Below, piece by piece: positions 9,485 to 21,924 of a DNA stretch of 64,000 nt (the first letter of the stretch is position 1; every line of letters begins with the position of its first letter). Location: contig NC_023753.2 in assembly GCF_000499845.2 (NCBI RefSeq), positions 21,483,932-21,547,931 on the forward strand. Direction: 5' to 3'. Both the position numbers and the translations under genes were made by a program. This DNA is from Phaseolus vulgaris. Lineage: Eukaryota; Streptophyta; Magnoliopsida; Fabales; Fabaceae. Under the pieces are notes generated by a model. The model was given only the letters and a program-made list of their open reading frames with translations. It was not told the origin of the DNA and searched no databases.

Positions 9485-12400
9485 ATGGCAGGGAACTTCA
9501 GATTCACAATGGATCAGAAGGACATTGTTAGATTCTTGACTACAACTATTGATAGTTTCATTCAAGATAGGTTAATCAACAAAGAGCAAAGAGCTCAGCA
9601 CAAAGAACAGTGTGCAGAGAGGTTAGCAGCTGAAGAAGGAAGTTGTGATAAGGACACTGAGGTGGAATACTCTGATCAAGCAGTATTAGCAAATCTGGAT
9701 TGGGGTATTGAAGCCCTTGAAGAAGCTATCAATACCTATAACATGGAAACTAAGCTTGCCAGGCTAGATTATGCTGAGAAGATGTTGCAAGTGTGTGCAA
9801 TGTTGAATCCTAAGCAAAAGACTGCTGGAGTGCCAAACTACTACCTCTCAGCTTGGGCACACCTCAATCTATCCTACTTATGGAAGTTGAGGAGCAACAT
9901 TCAAAGTTGTGTTCTCCATGCTCTTGAGATGTTCACAGTTGACCCTTTTTTTTCACGGATTGATTTTGCTCCTGAACTCTGGAAAAACCTGTTTCTTCCA
10001 CACATGAGCTCAATTGTGGGTTGGTATTCTGAAGAGAGGCATAGGCTTATGATGGAAGTGATGCCGGACTCTAGTGATTTGTCCTTTACAGCTGATTTTG
10101 ATCGATTTTTTAACGAGTCTTTGATATTTTCTATGCGGCCACATGAGTTAGACAAATTGCAAAAGCTGGAGCAGCTTTATGCAGAATCATTGGATGAAAA
10201 CACACGACTATACGCAAAATATTATAAGGATTGCATGAATTCTGATTCCACTTCATCAGGCAAGAAGGCAGCTCATATGTTGCCCATTGCTGAGCCACCA
10301 AGGACTCCTTTGCATGAGTTGAGTCGGTCTGTTCCTGATTTTGTAAAATTTGGTCCTATTTTGCCCAAGAGTGCGGGGTTCTCTTTGACAACAAGATCTA
10401 AAGATGGTGTAAATGAAACAATCAGGTTCGATTTCAAACACAGATTTTAATTTCTTTGAATCTGTGTTCACGTGTCTGTTTGTGTTTTACAATTCAGTAC
10501 CAAAATGTTTGTTATATTGGTCAACTCTTTAGCTAAAGAGAATTCGACTTACAGTTTATATCGTTTGATTTGAGCCTCATAATATCTTTTCTTTCTGGAT
10601 TTTGAATTTCAGCAGAGAGAACTCAACTTCCAGCCAATCAAAGGTGGAGAAACCATCCATATGGGGTGCTAAGGTGATGCAAAGATATCCATATGCTTGT
10701 TGTTAATAATATAGTTCTTGTGTTTAGATTTTAGAGTAGCATAGTGTATAGGCCTTATGATAAATTATTACATGCAGGAGAGTATCAATGAGGAGGATGA
10801 GAATGAAGATGATTCAGATTCTGAGTTTGATGATGCTTCTGTGAATTCAGAAAGAAAAAACAATATTTTATCACAAGGAACGAAGACGGTCAAGGATGAG
10901 GATATTGAGCCAAAGGTGCCTCTATCAAACCGTAAGAGTCAGATTCATTCTCCTGATATCTTCTCTCCCTTGGATTCTCCAAAAGCAGGTCCAAATAATT
11001 CATCCACAAATCCTGATACAAACCGTAAAAGAGAACCCAAATATCTTCGCTTACTGTCTACTCGTTTGAGGGACTCAACTACTTCTGACTCTTTATCATC
11101 ATCTCTGGAATTGAGCACTGATCACATTCTCAACTCTGATAAAGAAATAATGGTATGCCGGATAAGATCTATACAATCCCGTTTGTTATTTAGTACTTGT
11201 ATTGCTCTAGTTCAACTATGTAATGGTTCCTTGGAATATAGGGCTTGAAGAATATTAAGAGGAAAAACAATAACCAAACACCAAGTATGAATAATGACAG
11301 TGGGAATAGCCTAGGACTAAATGACAGGTAATCACCATTTTTTGCATTTAAGCTATATTCTGTGATGCTCTTGTGCTAATATATTTGGTTTGCAGTTCCC
11401 TTTGTGAAAGTGATGACGAGGAAAATCAAAGCTTCACTACGTTGCCTAAGTTAGAGAAGCTGGCAATTGGATCAAAACCACCTAAAGATTTTGTTTGCCC
11501 AATCACAGGTCAGATATTTTGTGATCCTGTGACCCTTGAAACAGGGCAGACATATGAAAGAAAAGCAATTCAAGAATGGCTCAGAACAGGTAACACGACA
11601 TGCCCCATCACACGACAGCCTCTATCAGCAAATATATTGCCCAAAACAAACTATGTTTTGAAGAGATTGATAACATCATGGAAAGAACAGAATCCCGAAC
11701 TGGCGCAAGAACTCTCGAATTCTAACACTCCAAGGGGTTCTTCCTGTTCTCCATCTGCAAAAGACTTCCAAATGCTCTCCATTACACAGAGAACAACTGA
11801 TTCACCAGGTCTGAAGAACAAAGAAAATTATATTAGACAAAGGAGCAACAGATTTATGCGAGTTTCTGTTGCAACATCTCCAACTAGTGTGCTATCTCAA
11901 GCTGCAGTAGAAACAATTTTGAATTCCTTGAAACCTTACATTTCAAGTCTTTGTACATCAGAAAACTTGCAAGAATGTGAAGAAGCTGTATTGGAAATAG
12001 CAAGATTATGGAAAGATTCAAAGACTGATCCTCAGATTCATGCTTATTTATCAAAGCCAACAATCATAAGTGGTTTGGTGGAAATACTTTCAGCTTCTAT
12101 GAATAGAGAAGTTTTGAGAACATCAATTTATATACTTTCTGAACTGATTTTTTTAGATGAAAGTGTTGGAGAAACACTTAACAGTGTTGATTCTGATTTT
12201 GATTGCTTGGCTACTCTGCTTAAGAACGGTTTAGCTGAGGCTGCTCTTCTTATTTACCAACTAAGGCCAGTTTTTGCTCAGCTTTCGGCACATGAACTTG
12301 TACCATCTCTTGTGCAAGTGATTCAGAATGAAAACGAGGCATCAGATGATTTTCAGTTAGTTATAGACCCCAAAGATGCAGCGATAGCAATTCTTGAGCA

Positions 12401-15400
12401 AATTTTAATTGGAGGGGATGAATATGGCAGGTCCCTTAATGCTTTGAGTGTTATTTCTGAAAATGGAATTCCATGCTTAGCGAAGTATCTAGAGAGGATG
12501 GAGGGAAGGAGGTGTGTTGTTTCCATACTTTTGTGTTGTATGCAAGCTGAAAAAGGTTGCAAGAGTTTGATAGCCAACACAATTGAATTGTCTCCTGTCC
12601 TTGAATTATTTCACGCTGGAAATGATAGTGTGCGAGGCATCTGCGTGGAGTTTCTCTCAGAACTGGTTCAACTGAATAGGTGAGGTAGAAGCTTGTTTAT
12701 CACAAGCCAAATCTTCTTTTCTCTTCAGCTATTTACTCTCAAACGAAAATGCCATTGTTTTTATCTTGTTCAGTATTTTTATATGCATAACTAGAGTCCA
12801 GTCCCTATATTCTATCCCTTACAAAATAATAGAAACATGTATTATAGAAACTAGAGTAATGTTCACTATGCATTTAACGAAAGAGGTTAAAGGACGAAAA
12901 AAGACTATTTAACCTATTATTTTTTATGGCATTACAGAAGGACAGTCTGCAACCAGATATTACAGACAATCAAGGATGAAGGAGCATTTAGTACGATGCA
13001 TACGTTTCTTGTATATCTTCAGATGGCTCCAATGGAGCATCAACTTGCTGTTGCTAGTCTTCTTCTTCAGATTGATCTTCTGGTTAACCTTTTGAGATTA
13101 CTTCTTGTTACTAAGATGTAATTCTCCTGTTTACTTCCTATATTTATTTTGTTGTCAAATCTTCAGGTTGAGCCACGGAAGATGAGCATTTACAGGGAAG
13201 AAGCGATAGAGATACTTATAGAAGCACTATGGCAAAAGGATTTCTCAAATACTCAAATGAAGGCTTTGGATGCTTTACTATTTCTTATTGGACAAGTAAC
13301 CACCTCTGGAAAGTCGTACACTGAAGCTTGGTTACTCAAGATTGCAGGATTTGATCAACCTTACAATGCTTTACTTAAGCCTGGCCAGTTGGGACAGTAT
13401 GACAATGAATCAATGGAAACAATGGTTTGGGACTACGTGGCATTGATTGATGTTTGGGTTTTATTGATTATTGATCTCTCTCCATTCTAACAGATTTTTA
13501 TTATGTAGGAGGATGAAAAAGATGCTATGAACTCTTGGCAGAAAAGGGTAGCTTTTGTACTTTGCAACCATGAAAATGGTTCAATATTTCAAGCTTTGGA
13601 AGAATGCCTAAGGAGTAATTCTTTAAAGATGGCAAAATCGTGCCTTGTTCTTGTCGCATGGCTCACACACATGCTCAATACTCTTCCTGATACCGGCATA
13701 AAGAATGTTGCTCGCAAATCCTTGCTTGAAGAACTTATGAATGTCCTGCTATCATCTAAGAACCTGGAGGAGATGATATTGGCTAGCCTAGCCTTGAAAA
13801 CTTTCATTGGTGATCCAAGTAGGTTTATTTACTCTTAGTCGTAGACATTATCTTTTAGTTCTATACAAAGGATTACTAAATGGGAAAACGGTCAATGTTT
13901 CAGTTACTCAAGAAGCACTTAGAGCTTATGCTAAAAGAATCTATAGAACCATGAGGAAGCTAAAGAGATATTCAACAGTAGCAGTTGATATTACGAAAGC
14001 TTTACTAAACTTAAACTCTATTGATGTGGTGAGTAGAATGGTAATTTGGAATATAGTTCAATTCTTTTAATATAAATCTGTTTAGAAAAATAACTATTTT
14101 AATTCTCTATTTTATAGACAGAGTTGTGGAGTTGTAAGGAAGTTGTGGAGTTAGATTTGAGTTCAAATGGAGAGGTGCTTTCTTTGCACTACATGAATGG
14201 TCAGGTCTTGAGTGGACACTCTGATGGAACTATCAAGGTAGATTGTCCTAACAATTAGAAACGATGTGGTTGTGTTGTGTGCCTATGTCTCGCTATTTGT
14301 CTTAACAATGTCACTTGGTACCGTCTTACTAGGTATGGGATGCAAGAAAGAGAATACCAAGAGTGATTCAAGAAACTCATGAGCACACAAAAGCTGTAAC
14401 ATCTCTATGTTCTTCAGATGATAGACTATACAGTGGTTCCTTAGACAAAACCATCCGGGTAATCTATCTTACTATCACAAGAAAAACTGGTCTGATACTT
14501 GGTTACCCAATATTTTATTTTGTTGCACACACGAATTAAAAATGTAGCTAAGATTTGAGGTGATGAGTGGCTCTTTTGTTTGGCATGTTTACATCTTTCA
14601 ACATTTCTTCACTTCAAATCAAACTTGTTGATAAGCAGCTAAGAGTAAAGTGTACTATCCCAAACTAAGATTGTGAGTGAAGTTTAATAGAATAAGTAAA
14701 CATAAATGAATGTCCTTGACATAGGAAAAGCCCTGAATTCGTTTGTGTTGAAAACTGTAGAAGAGAGATGCCATTAACATCTTGAATGAACAGATTTTAT
14801 GATCAACTACATAATGCATCTTTTTGTTGACCCTAGCTTAATTATAGTATCGAATATGCACCACTGAATGATACTGCTGAAGTACAGGTTTGGACAATCA
14901 AACCAGATGAGATTAAATGTATAGATGTTCATGACGTAAAGGAGCCGGTGTATGAGCTGACAGCCAATGCCAAATTGGCATGCTATGTATCTCAAGGAAG
15001 TGGAGTTAAGGCAAGCCTAATATGTTTCTTGAACAGCTCAAATTGAAATGTAGTTCCATCATAAGATAAAATTAATAAAATTTGAGATGTTACAGGTTTT
15101 TAATTGGTCAGAGGCTCCAAAGCTCATCAATTTCAACAAATATGTGAAATGCCTAGCTCTTGCTGGGGACAAACTGTATTGTGGCTGCTCTGGTTACAGC
15201 ATCCAGGTAAGAATCTTCTTACATTACTTCATATTCTTGTTGTGTCTTTACCTGAAACAAACCAACCGACAAACAAAGAAAGCTTAAGCATTGACATCCA
15301 TGTGCTGTTTTCGTCTATAAAGCAAGCCACTTTGGCTACACATGAAAAAAACTTCTCTTCAATTTATTGCCCATCTTAAATATTGTGGGGGTGAATAATG

Positions 15401-16011
15401 GCAGGAGGTTGACTTGTCCAAGAATACGTCAAACTCATTCTTCTCCGGAACAAGAAAGTTGTTGGGAAAACAAACCATATACACCCTTCGAATTCATGAT
15501 GATTTCCTCTTTGCTTGTGGTTCTTCTGTTGATGCAACTGCTGGAAAGGTAAATGCCAATTCTACAGTTCTGTGTGCCACCAAAGTTGTTGCCATTCATT
15601 ATAGACATGCATCCTTGCTTGTTTCACTTACTTTTCCATCAATTGATGTCAGATATTTTCACTTTCCTCCAAAATGGTGGTGGGATCACTCTCAACAGGA
15701 CTTGATATCCATCGTGTAGCTATTAACAGTGACTTCATATTTGCTGGTACAAAATTTGGCACCATCGAGGTTTGGCTAAGAGATAAGCTCACCCGGGTTG
15801 CTTCAATCAAAATGGCTGGTGGTCACACAAAGATCACATCATTAGTATCAGATGCAGATGGTATGATGCTTTTTGTTGGTTCTTCTGATGGCAAGATCCA
15901 GGTTAGGCCATAATCATTAGAACAATCATGATATCATAAAAAGAAGTTGCTTCTTTTCCACTAACCCATTCCCTCCATGGATTCTTGCTGCAGGTTTGGG
16001 CTTTGGATTAA
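9485..16011 (+). CDS. LIN: E3 ubiquitin ligase LIN/CERBERUS (U-box and WD40), complete
   Basis: Sixteen exons splice into 1490 codons: 9485-10425, 10616-10673, 10778-11152, 11242-11327, 11396-12679, 12938-13082, 13167-13424, 13509-13818, 13904-14028, 14118-14237, 14333-14458, 14888-15010, 15096-15206, 15405-15548, 15653-15901, 15994-16011. All phases agree. The length matches LIN/CERBERUS (about 1485 aa). Order: helical N-terminal region opening MAGNFRFTMDQKDIVRF; acidic Ser-rich linker; U-box at about 513-585 (DFVCPITGQIFCDPVTLETG, CPITRQPL); ARM-like helical repeats; C-terminal WD40 repeats from about 1190 (TIKVWDARKRIP, DKTIRVWTIKPD, IEVWLRDKL). In legumes this protein is required for rhizobial infection-thread growth; the U-box recruits an E2 and the rest is thought to bind partners. 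Intron 12 (15011-15095) begins with GC instead of GT. No lesion was seen. Identification rests on remembered family sequence. Confidence 0.95.
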
Positions 16012-18581
16012 GCACAGTTAATGAACAAGTATAATATCCCTTTCTCCACATGTAAATCAATTGTTGATGAGTTTTTCATATTTGGGATCCTAACAGATTT
16101 TATAGGTTGGCTAGTAAAGAAAGAGTTTTTGTTAGATTATATCATCCAAATAAGATGTTCTACTTCCATGGTCCATGTACAAATTGAATTGAATTACAGT
16201 AAGTAAAACATCAACTTGCACAACACACAAGCATCTCCTAGTTGTTAACCCAACTATGAAACCAAAAACAGAGACTTTTGAAGTAAAAGTTTAATAGGAG
16301 ATCTATGGGTTCTAAATATAGGTTAAGGTTACTGCTTCGTTTTTTCTAACTGGGTTCTCATTATTTTATTTTAGTTATTTTGTTTAATCTTTTGTATTGT
16401 ATTTGTTTGGATGTTTATTTTTCTGCTTTTCATTATTTCTATTTTCTGACTTTTTTAACTTATATAATACGAAAATATTACTTGACTACTCAAAATTTCT
16501 AAAACAAAGTGAATTCGACTCCACCAAATTACATTTCATTGGAATGGATTTTAATATAAACAATAACATGTAAAAGAGATAAAGTTCTTCAATTATAACT
16601 TTATTCATTTTATAAAAAAAAAACTTTATCCACTAAAGTGTATTTCTAAGTATTATATTTAATATAAATGTTGAAAAATGAGTTGATTTCGTTCGGTTTG
16701 ATTTATATTCACAAATCTCAAACCAACTTTTATTTATTTTGAAATATTGTCTCAACATGTTTATCAATTTTTCTTAATAAATTTGATCTCAAACTTTAGC
16801 TGAATTCTTTAACTCCAAACAAAAAAAAAAGTAAAAAAATTAGTTGTTGATTTTAGTTCATAAAATTGTGATAATCTAGACAAAAAAATTGATTTAGTCC
16901 TTAAAAGCACAAATTAATCTATAACCTTTATAAGTCAAGTTAATTACTAGAAAATACAATTTAGTATCAAATTAAACTTTAAACATTACATTATAATGAA
17001 AACAATTGTCCAACAAAACATAATAATAGAAAGTAAATATCTTTCTATTTATTCAAAATTTTACAAATTAACCAGAATTTCTTAATTTCTAAAACACTCA
17101 AATTGAATTAATTTCTTTTTTTTATATTGTTACATTTTTTAAATATTTTCTTTGAATAAAACAATTCAAATTTACTAAATTTTAATTTTTCTCGTTTAAA
17201 TAAAATATTTCAATTACTACCAAATACAAAAAATATTTAAATATGTTAATAATTTAAAAATATCAATATTGATAACCATTTTAGTTAATCTTGGTCGATA
17301 TTAATTTTTTAATCCATATTTGTCGAAAAAATTCAATTGATATTGAAAATTAAAATTTTAATTAATTTCAATGGAAATTATTTTCAGTAGATGTTTAGTC
17401 ACGAGGGTTAGCTAGGAAGTGAATTAACTAGCAATTCTCATCTTTTTTTCATCTTGTGTTTGCATTTTTTTTTCAATGAAAGTTGTTTCTTCCAGCACCG
17501 CCAACAAATTTCTCTGCAACCCCATTAAAATTAATTTTGGAAAAGACTGTTTTACTTATATTAAAAATGACTTCGGAATTATTTTTCCATAATGATTTTA
17601 GAACATACTTTCTAGAATTCATGAAATATAATTTTGAAAAACATTTTTCAGAACAAAATTTTCAGAATAAACCTTCCATAACGTATTATATATTATTTAT
17701 GCTTCAGAATGTGTTTTTAGAATAAACTTTCGAGAGTATACTCTGGAAAGAGCTATCCAAAAAATAGACAAATTAGATGGGACATTTTTATCATTTCACT
17801 CAAGTAATGGAGTAGAGGAAGAAATTTGACGGAGTGCAAGAAGAAACACCTAAAAACCAAGGAATAACATTTAATCTCTTAACACACTTTATTTTTCTTT
17901 TCTCCACTTCATGTGTTTCCAAAATTTCATATCATATGTAATCAATCATGTTTTTCCTCAACGTTTCTGATAATTCATGGGCTACTTTTTTCTTGTCTGC
18001 ACTTAGTTTATATGCAATTTGCATTGCTTCTCTGTCTCTCACCGTTGTTTGGTGGACAACAAGTAGTTGAATCCACATGAGTTTATGCTATTTCAGGTGA
18101 CAAGTTGCTCAAAGAAGTGGACATGACAGAGCCAAAAAAATGTCTGCATATCCATTTTATATCAGGCATGCAGATAATATAATTTGGTTTGAATTTTTAC
18201 TACACTGTTCAACAATGAATAGTCAAGACCAAAACACCCAACCTTCAATTTTGAAACTTTAGAAAATGAAATGAAATTTTGAATACCTCAAACACTGACT
18301 TTGAAATTTCATCTGAAACCTTCATTTTATCTTTCAAAGTTTCAAAATTGAGTGAGGATTAAAAAAATAACTCATAAGAAGCTCACTCACATTAAAACAG
18401 ACAGTACACATAGGTATTATAATTTAATCCTCTCTTAAAAGAGAGACTTGTAATTTATCCCAAAAAATTATACACTAAGCTAAAAGTTGAAAAGAGTGGG
18501 AGATCTGGGTGTTACCCCGTAGGCCGTGATTAGTGAATTTATTATGTAGGAATGAATGGCACTATAAATCAAAATACCATA
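16012..18581. other. Convergent intergenic region between LIN and the carrier gene
   Basis: The two flanking genes converge here, so both 3'UTRs lie in this stretch. The rest is AT-rich with long A and T runs (16500-17400). A patch at 17500-17750 is rich in TTCAGAA and TTCCAGA repeats. No open frame shows codon structure or a recognisable motif, and no transposon boundary was identified. Confidence 0.5.
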
Positions 18582-20486
18582 TTAGAAAGAAGAGAGCCCT
18601 GCAAATTTCCTAAACTTCTCATAGGAAACCCAGAACACAAATTGCCATGGGCCAAGCCTTGCCCAAGTGGGGAAAAATCCTTTCCACAATGCTCTTGTTC
18701 CTTCAACTTTTACTGTCTTTACCAAGCAATCATAAGAGCTATTATATAAAACTTTCCCTTCCTTTTTGGCTGCTTGATTCATCATTCTAGTCTTCACAAC
18801 ATCAGCTGGACAACTTAAAGAAGTTGCAGCTAAACCGGATATGATGGAAGCTAATGTGTGGGCATAAACATTATCATCGGCTATCCTACTTCTAATAACA
18901 AATTGTTTAGCATGGTCATAACAGGCAAGTTCTCCCATGTTCACTAGGAAGGCTCTTTGGATATTAGGGAAAACACCCTTCCACAGTCCTCTAAATCCTT
19001 CAGCTCGGACAATTTTGTTCAGAGCATCAAATGGCCCCGAATACCGAGGTTGATGACCTTGGTTCATCCTTTGGCCATCAGCTTGCATCCTCACCTTGAC
19101 AAGATCGGCAGGGCTGGCTATAATCTATAATAATGAGAGCAAATAGCAGAACATTGTAATTTTGAAACAAAAATAGCCTTAAAGGTGAGCAGTTCATTAA
19201 ACCATGTGGCTAAAATAAGTACTATTCAAAAACTTTTCCACGTTACTGTTGTTGGATAATATCATTGTAAAATGGTAGTTTATCACAATGCTAAGGTGAT
19301 AATTCTTCGTTTTTATTTGACCTTTTCTCATCCTTTATATCTAATGGTTACTAACCTAACTGATAAAATCATCCTATTTCTTCACTTCTGTCTTTCCTGA
19401 ATGATAGGGTGGGTAATTCGGAATGCATCTTTCTATTAGTTCAATATGTGAACCCTACACCTTTAAGCTCTTTGGTTGAGTTTGGCTGTGTTATTTGTGT
19501 TACATTTGTGTATTGGTACTATTGACAAGCTCTAAAGCTTAGTAAGCTTAAACTTGACTAAGCTTTAAGCTTGAGGAGAGTGTCAATATAAAGGTAAACC
19601 CAGAAACACGTAAAAAGTCCCCCTATAGATGGAATGACTTGGACCGGGATCAAGACAAGGCAGATGATGTTATGTATAACACTGAATGCACTACATAATT
19701 TCCATTTATGCTAATCCTTCTGGTAACTAAAAAATAAGCATCCATCAGAACAACAAAAGCCATGCAATGCCAAATCAATCATTAATTTAAAACTGAGAAA
19801 TGGATTACAGGACTATATGTGCTATACTATGTTCATTAAATCTTTCAGATGTTGCTCTTGGAACTTGGAAGCATAATATCTGCTCTTCAATCTCTCAACA
19901 ACAGAATTCAAAATCAAGAAGCTGAAACTTTTCTACTTTTCCTTCCACACTGACACCTGTATATTATATTCTTTGATTATTATCTCCATGCTCAACATTT
20001 TCAAATGAAAAGGTAAAAAAAATCCAATTACAAATATTCACTGAGAGAAATACTAAATCAACAAGAACTATGATGAAATACATAACACATTCCAGACCAA
20101 ACAGTTCTCACCTGAGCCACGACACCAGAGGCTCCACCGACTACAGCCTTGCCAACAACAGAGAATGAACCATTATCAGCAGAAACCACACTTCTCAGGT
20201 GCTCATACCCAACAATTCGAATAGGCGTGTAGAACAGGTGTCTAATAATTGCTGGAGACAGGCCACTGTAAAGGCCAACAACACCTTGTTCACGGACAAT
20301 GCCCAAGCCTACTCGAAATGCGCTAGCGGGAGAACTCGATGAAAGTGATTCACCATGCAGTTGGAGTCTTGTTTTGATCAAGTCTACGGGGAAAGTCGTG
20401 GTTTCAGCCACCATAGCTGAGAATGATGTTACTAAGACCTTTGTTTGAGCACTATCAACTCCAACATTTTGATGGCCTGGTTTCAT
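18582..20486 (-). CDS. Mitochondrial uncoupling protein 3-like carrier (SLC25 family)
   Basis: Two exons, 20486-20112 and 19124-18582 on the minus strand, give 305 aa, the usual size for plant UCP3/PUMP3 (At1g14140-like). Three carrier repeats are visible, each with the signature Px[DE]xx[KR]: PVDLIKTRLQ, PADLVKVRMQ and PADVVKTRMM. Downstream matrix-side motifs are GVVGLYSGLSPAI, GFRGLWKGVFPNIQRA and GTRALWKGFFPTWARLGPW. The intron starts CAG|GTGAGA and ends ATTATAG|ATTATAGCC, restoring IIASPADLVK. Family knowledge places it in the inner mitochondrial membrane as an anion/proton carrier; its exact substrate cannot be read from sequence. It points away from the nucleoporin gene at 29555, and a young gypsy element lies between their promoters. 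A 5'UTR intron is possible (donor near 20960). Confidence 0.9.
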
Positions 20487-21306
20487 TTGGGTACATTCAA
20501 GAAATACCTAAGTCACCACAAGGCTATTCAAGGAAACCAGTGACTGTTATTAAAAATGGAATCTTTTGACTGCAATGCTTCTTCCTGTACCTATGAAACA
20601 TAAATTCAGATTGCATTGTCACAACATATGAAACAGTTGTTTTTCTTTCCACCAGTATTCTCCTGTTGACATAATCTTATTCAAATATGAACACCTCTTT
20701 CAGAAACAATTCTAACCCTAGTAAAACATATAACCGACCTAAACGCTAAACCAAAGAAGAAGAAAACGTATTAGTAATTCTGTTGATGCCATAGACAATT
20801 GGGGAGTAGCAAGAACTATGAAGCCCTGAAATTGTTATCAATTCAGAACTATGAACTAAGAAAGAATGATTTGTTATCAATTCAAAACTAGAAATAACAA
20901 TACGATCAATGAAAGGTTTTTGAATAAATGACCAAAACGCAGAACAAACGCAACTTACGTAACCTACTCATCAGACATCGACGGTTAGATTCTAATTTTC
21001 CTCAGCCATTCGGAGCAGTGGATGATGACACGGTTCTGCTCTATCAGCACCCAGAAAAACCCACAGGTAATTGAAAGAAAATACATGTACATGTACATCA
21101 ACAATAACCTATACATCTATACGTATTTATGCCCTTATACATCTAGGTACCATACAAATAATCTTTTATATGATTTAGAATGAAGTAATATTAGGGTATA
21201 GTTGTGATTGTTCAAAAGCTACAATCTTAATTTGTTGGTAGAAAAACAATGCATACTTATGGAGGTGGGATTTGGATCTTTATTTGTATAGAAACATTTT
21301 AATAGC
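20487..21306 (-). promoter_or_regulatory. Upstream region of the carrier gene, left part of the divergent promoter
   Basis: This holds the carrier's leader and promoter on the minus strand. GAGTAG|GTTACGTAAG near 20965-20950 is a candidate leader-intron donor, and ...CTTAG just before the start codon is a candidate acceptor. The region ends at ATAGC (21302-21306), the left target duplication of the gypsy element. Removing that element would leave about 1.36 kb between the carrier and nucleoporin start codons, consistent with one shared divergent promoter region. Confidence 0.45.
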
Positions 21307-21859
21307 TGTACCGGTCCGCACCGGACGACCGCAGGATATTCATGGTAAAATCATCACAAAATCCTGCGTCTTATACGACTCTTCGTCCTTCCATGACCTC
21401 TAGCCGGACGAACGAGTGGTTTATGTCGAATAAATCTAATTTAATCCAGAACGTGGTTACACGTGTAGAAAAGAGCAGTTATAACAACCATTGACGAAGT
21501 AAAAACACGTCCTCTAGACCACTCCCCTGGTTTTCAGGAAACCACCAGGCACGACCCAAAGACCACTAAGCATGTCTCTAACCATCAACTGATTGGCCCA
21601 CATGGCCAAGGCCCAGGTCAACCTACTAAAGGGACTTCTGAAAAGGGGGGAAAGGTACGTTTTCCATACTATCAGAGAATTCTCACTTGAGCACCATCGC
21701 TGACTTGAGCGTCGGAGTGCAATCGCAGGTACCCCCGCCGGCCGACCGAAGCACGCGAAGAGAAAGAAGACTTGAAGAATAGGACAACCAAGAGTGAAGA
21801 AGACACCTTGTATCGACGTGGATCAACATTACTCAGTCCCCAATATCCATACAGGTACA
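21307..21859 (+). repeat. 5' LTR of the young gypsy element
   Basis: A 553-bp direct repeat, TGTACCGG...AGGTACA, matching the 3' LTR at all but one base. It holds the element promoter by family rule; no TATA box is obvious. The long open frame technically begins inside the LTR end, but the usable Gag start is probably downstream at 21925. Confidence 0.95.
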
Positions 21860-21861
21860 AT

Positions 21862-21878
21862 TGGCGCCCACCGTGGGG
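21862..21878 (+). other. Primer-binding site of the young gypsy element
   Basis: TGGCGCCCACCGTGGGG begins two bases after the LTR end. The same 17 bases follow the LTR of the second gypsy element at 61883, so it is a conserved, functional site. The complementary tRNA was not assigned. Confidence 0.8.
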
Positions 21879-21924
21879 CCCGAGTAATCATTATTCCCAG
21901 ACCCAAGGATCCCAACGCTTGAAG

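Noticed and set aside
17483..17725. 80-codon frame in the LIN-carrier intergenic region
   Set aside because: AT-rich low-complexity sequence rich in Phe, Leu and Asn with no recognisable motif.
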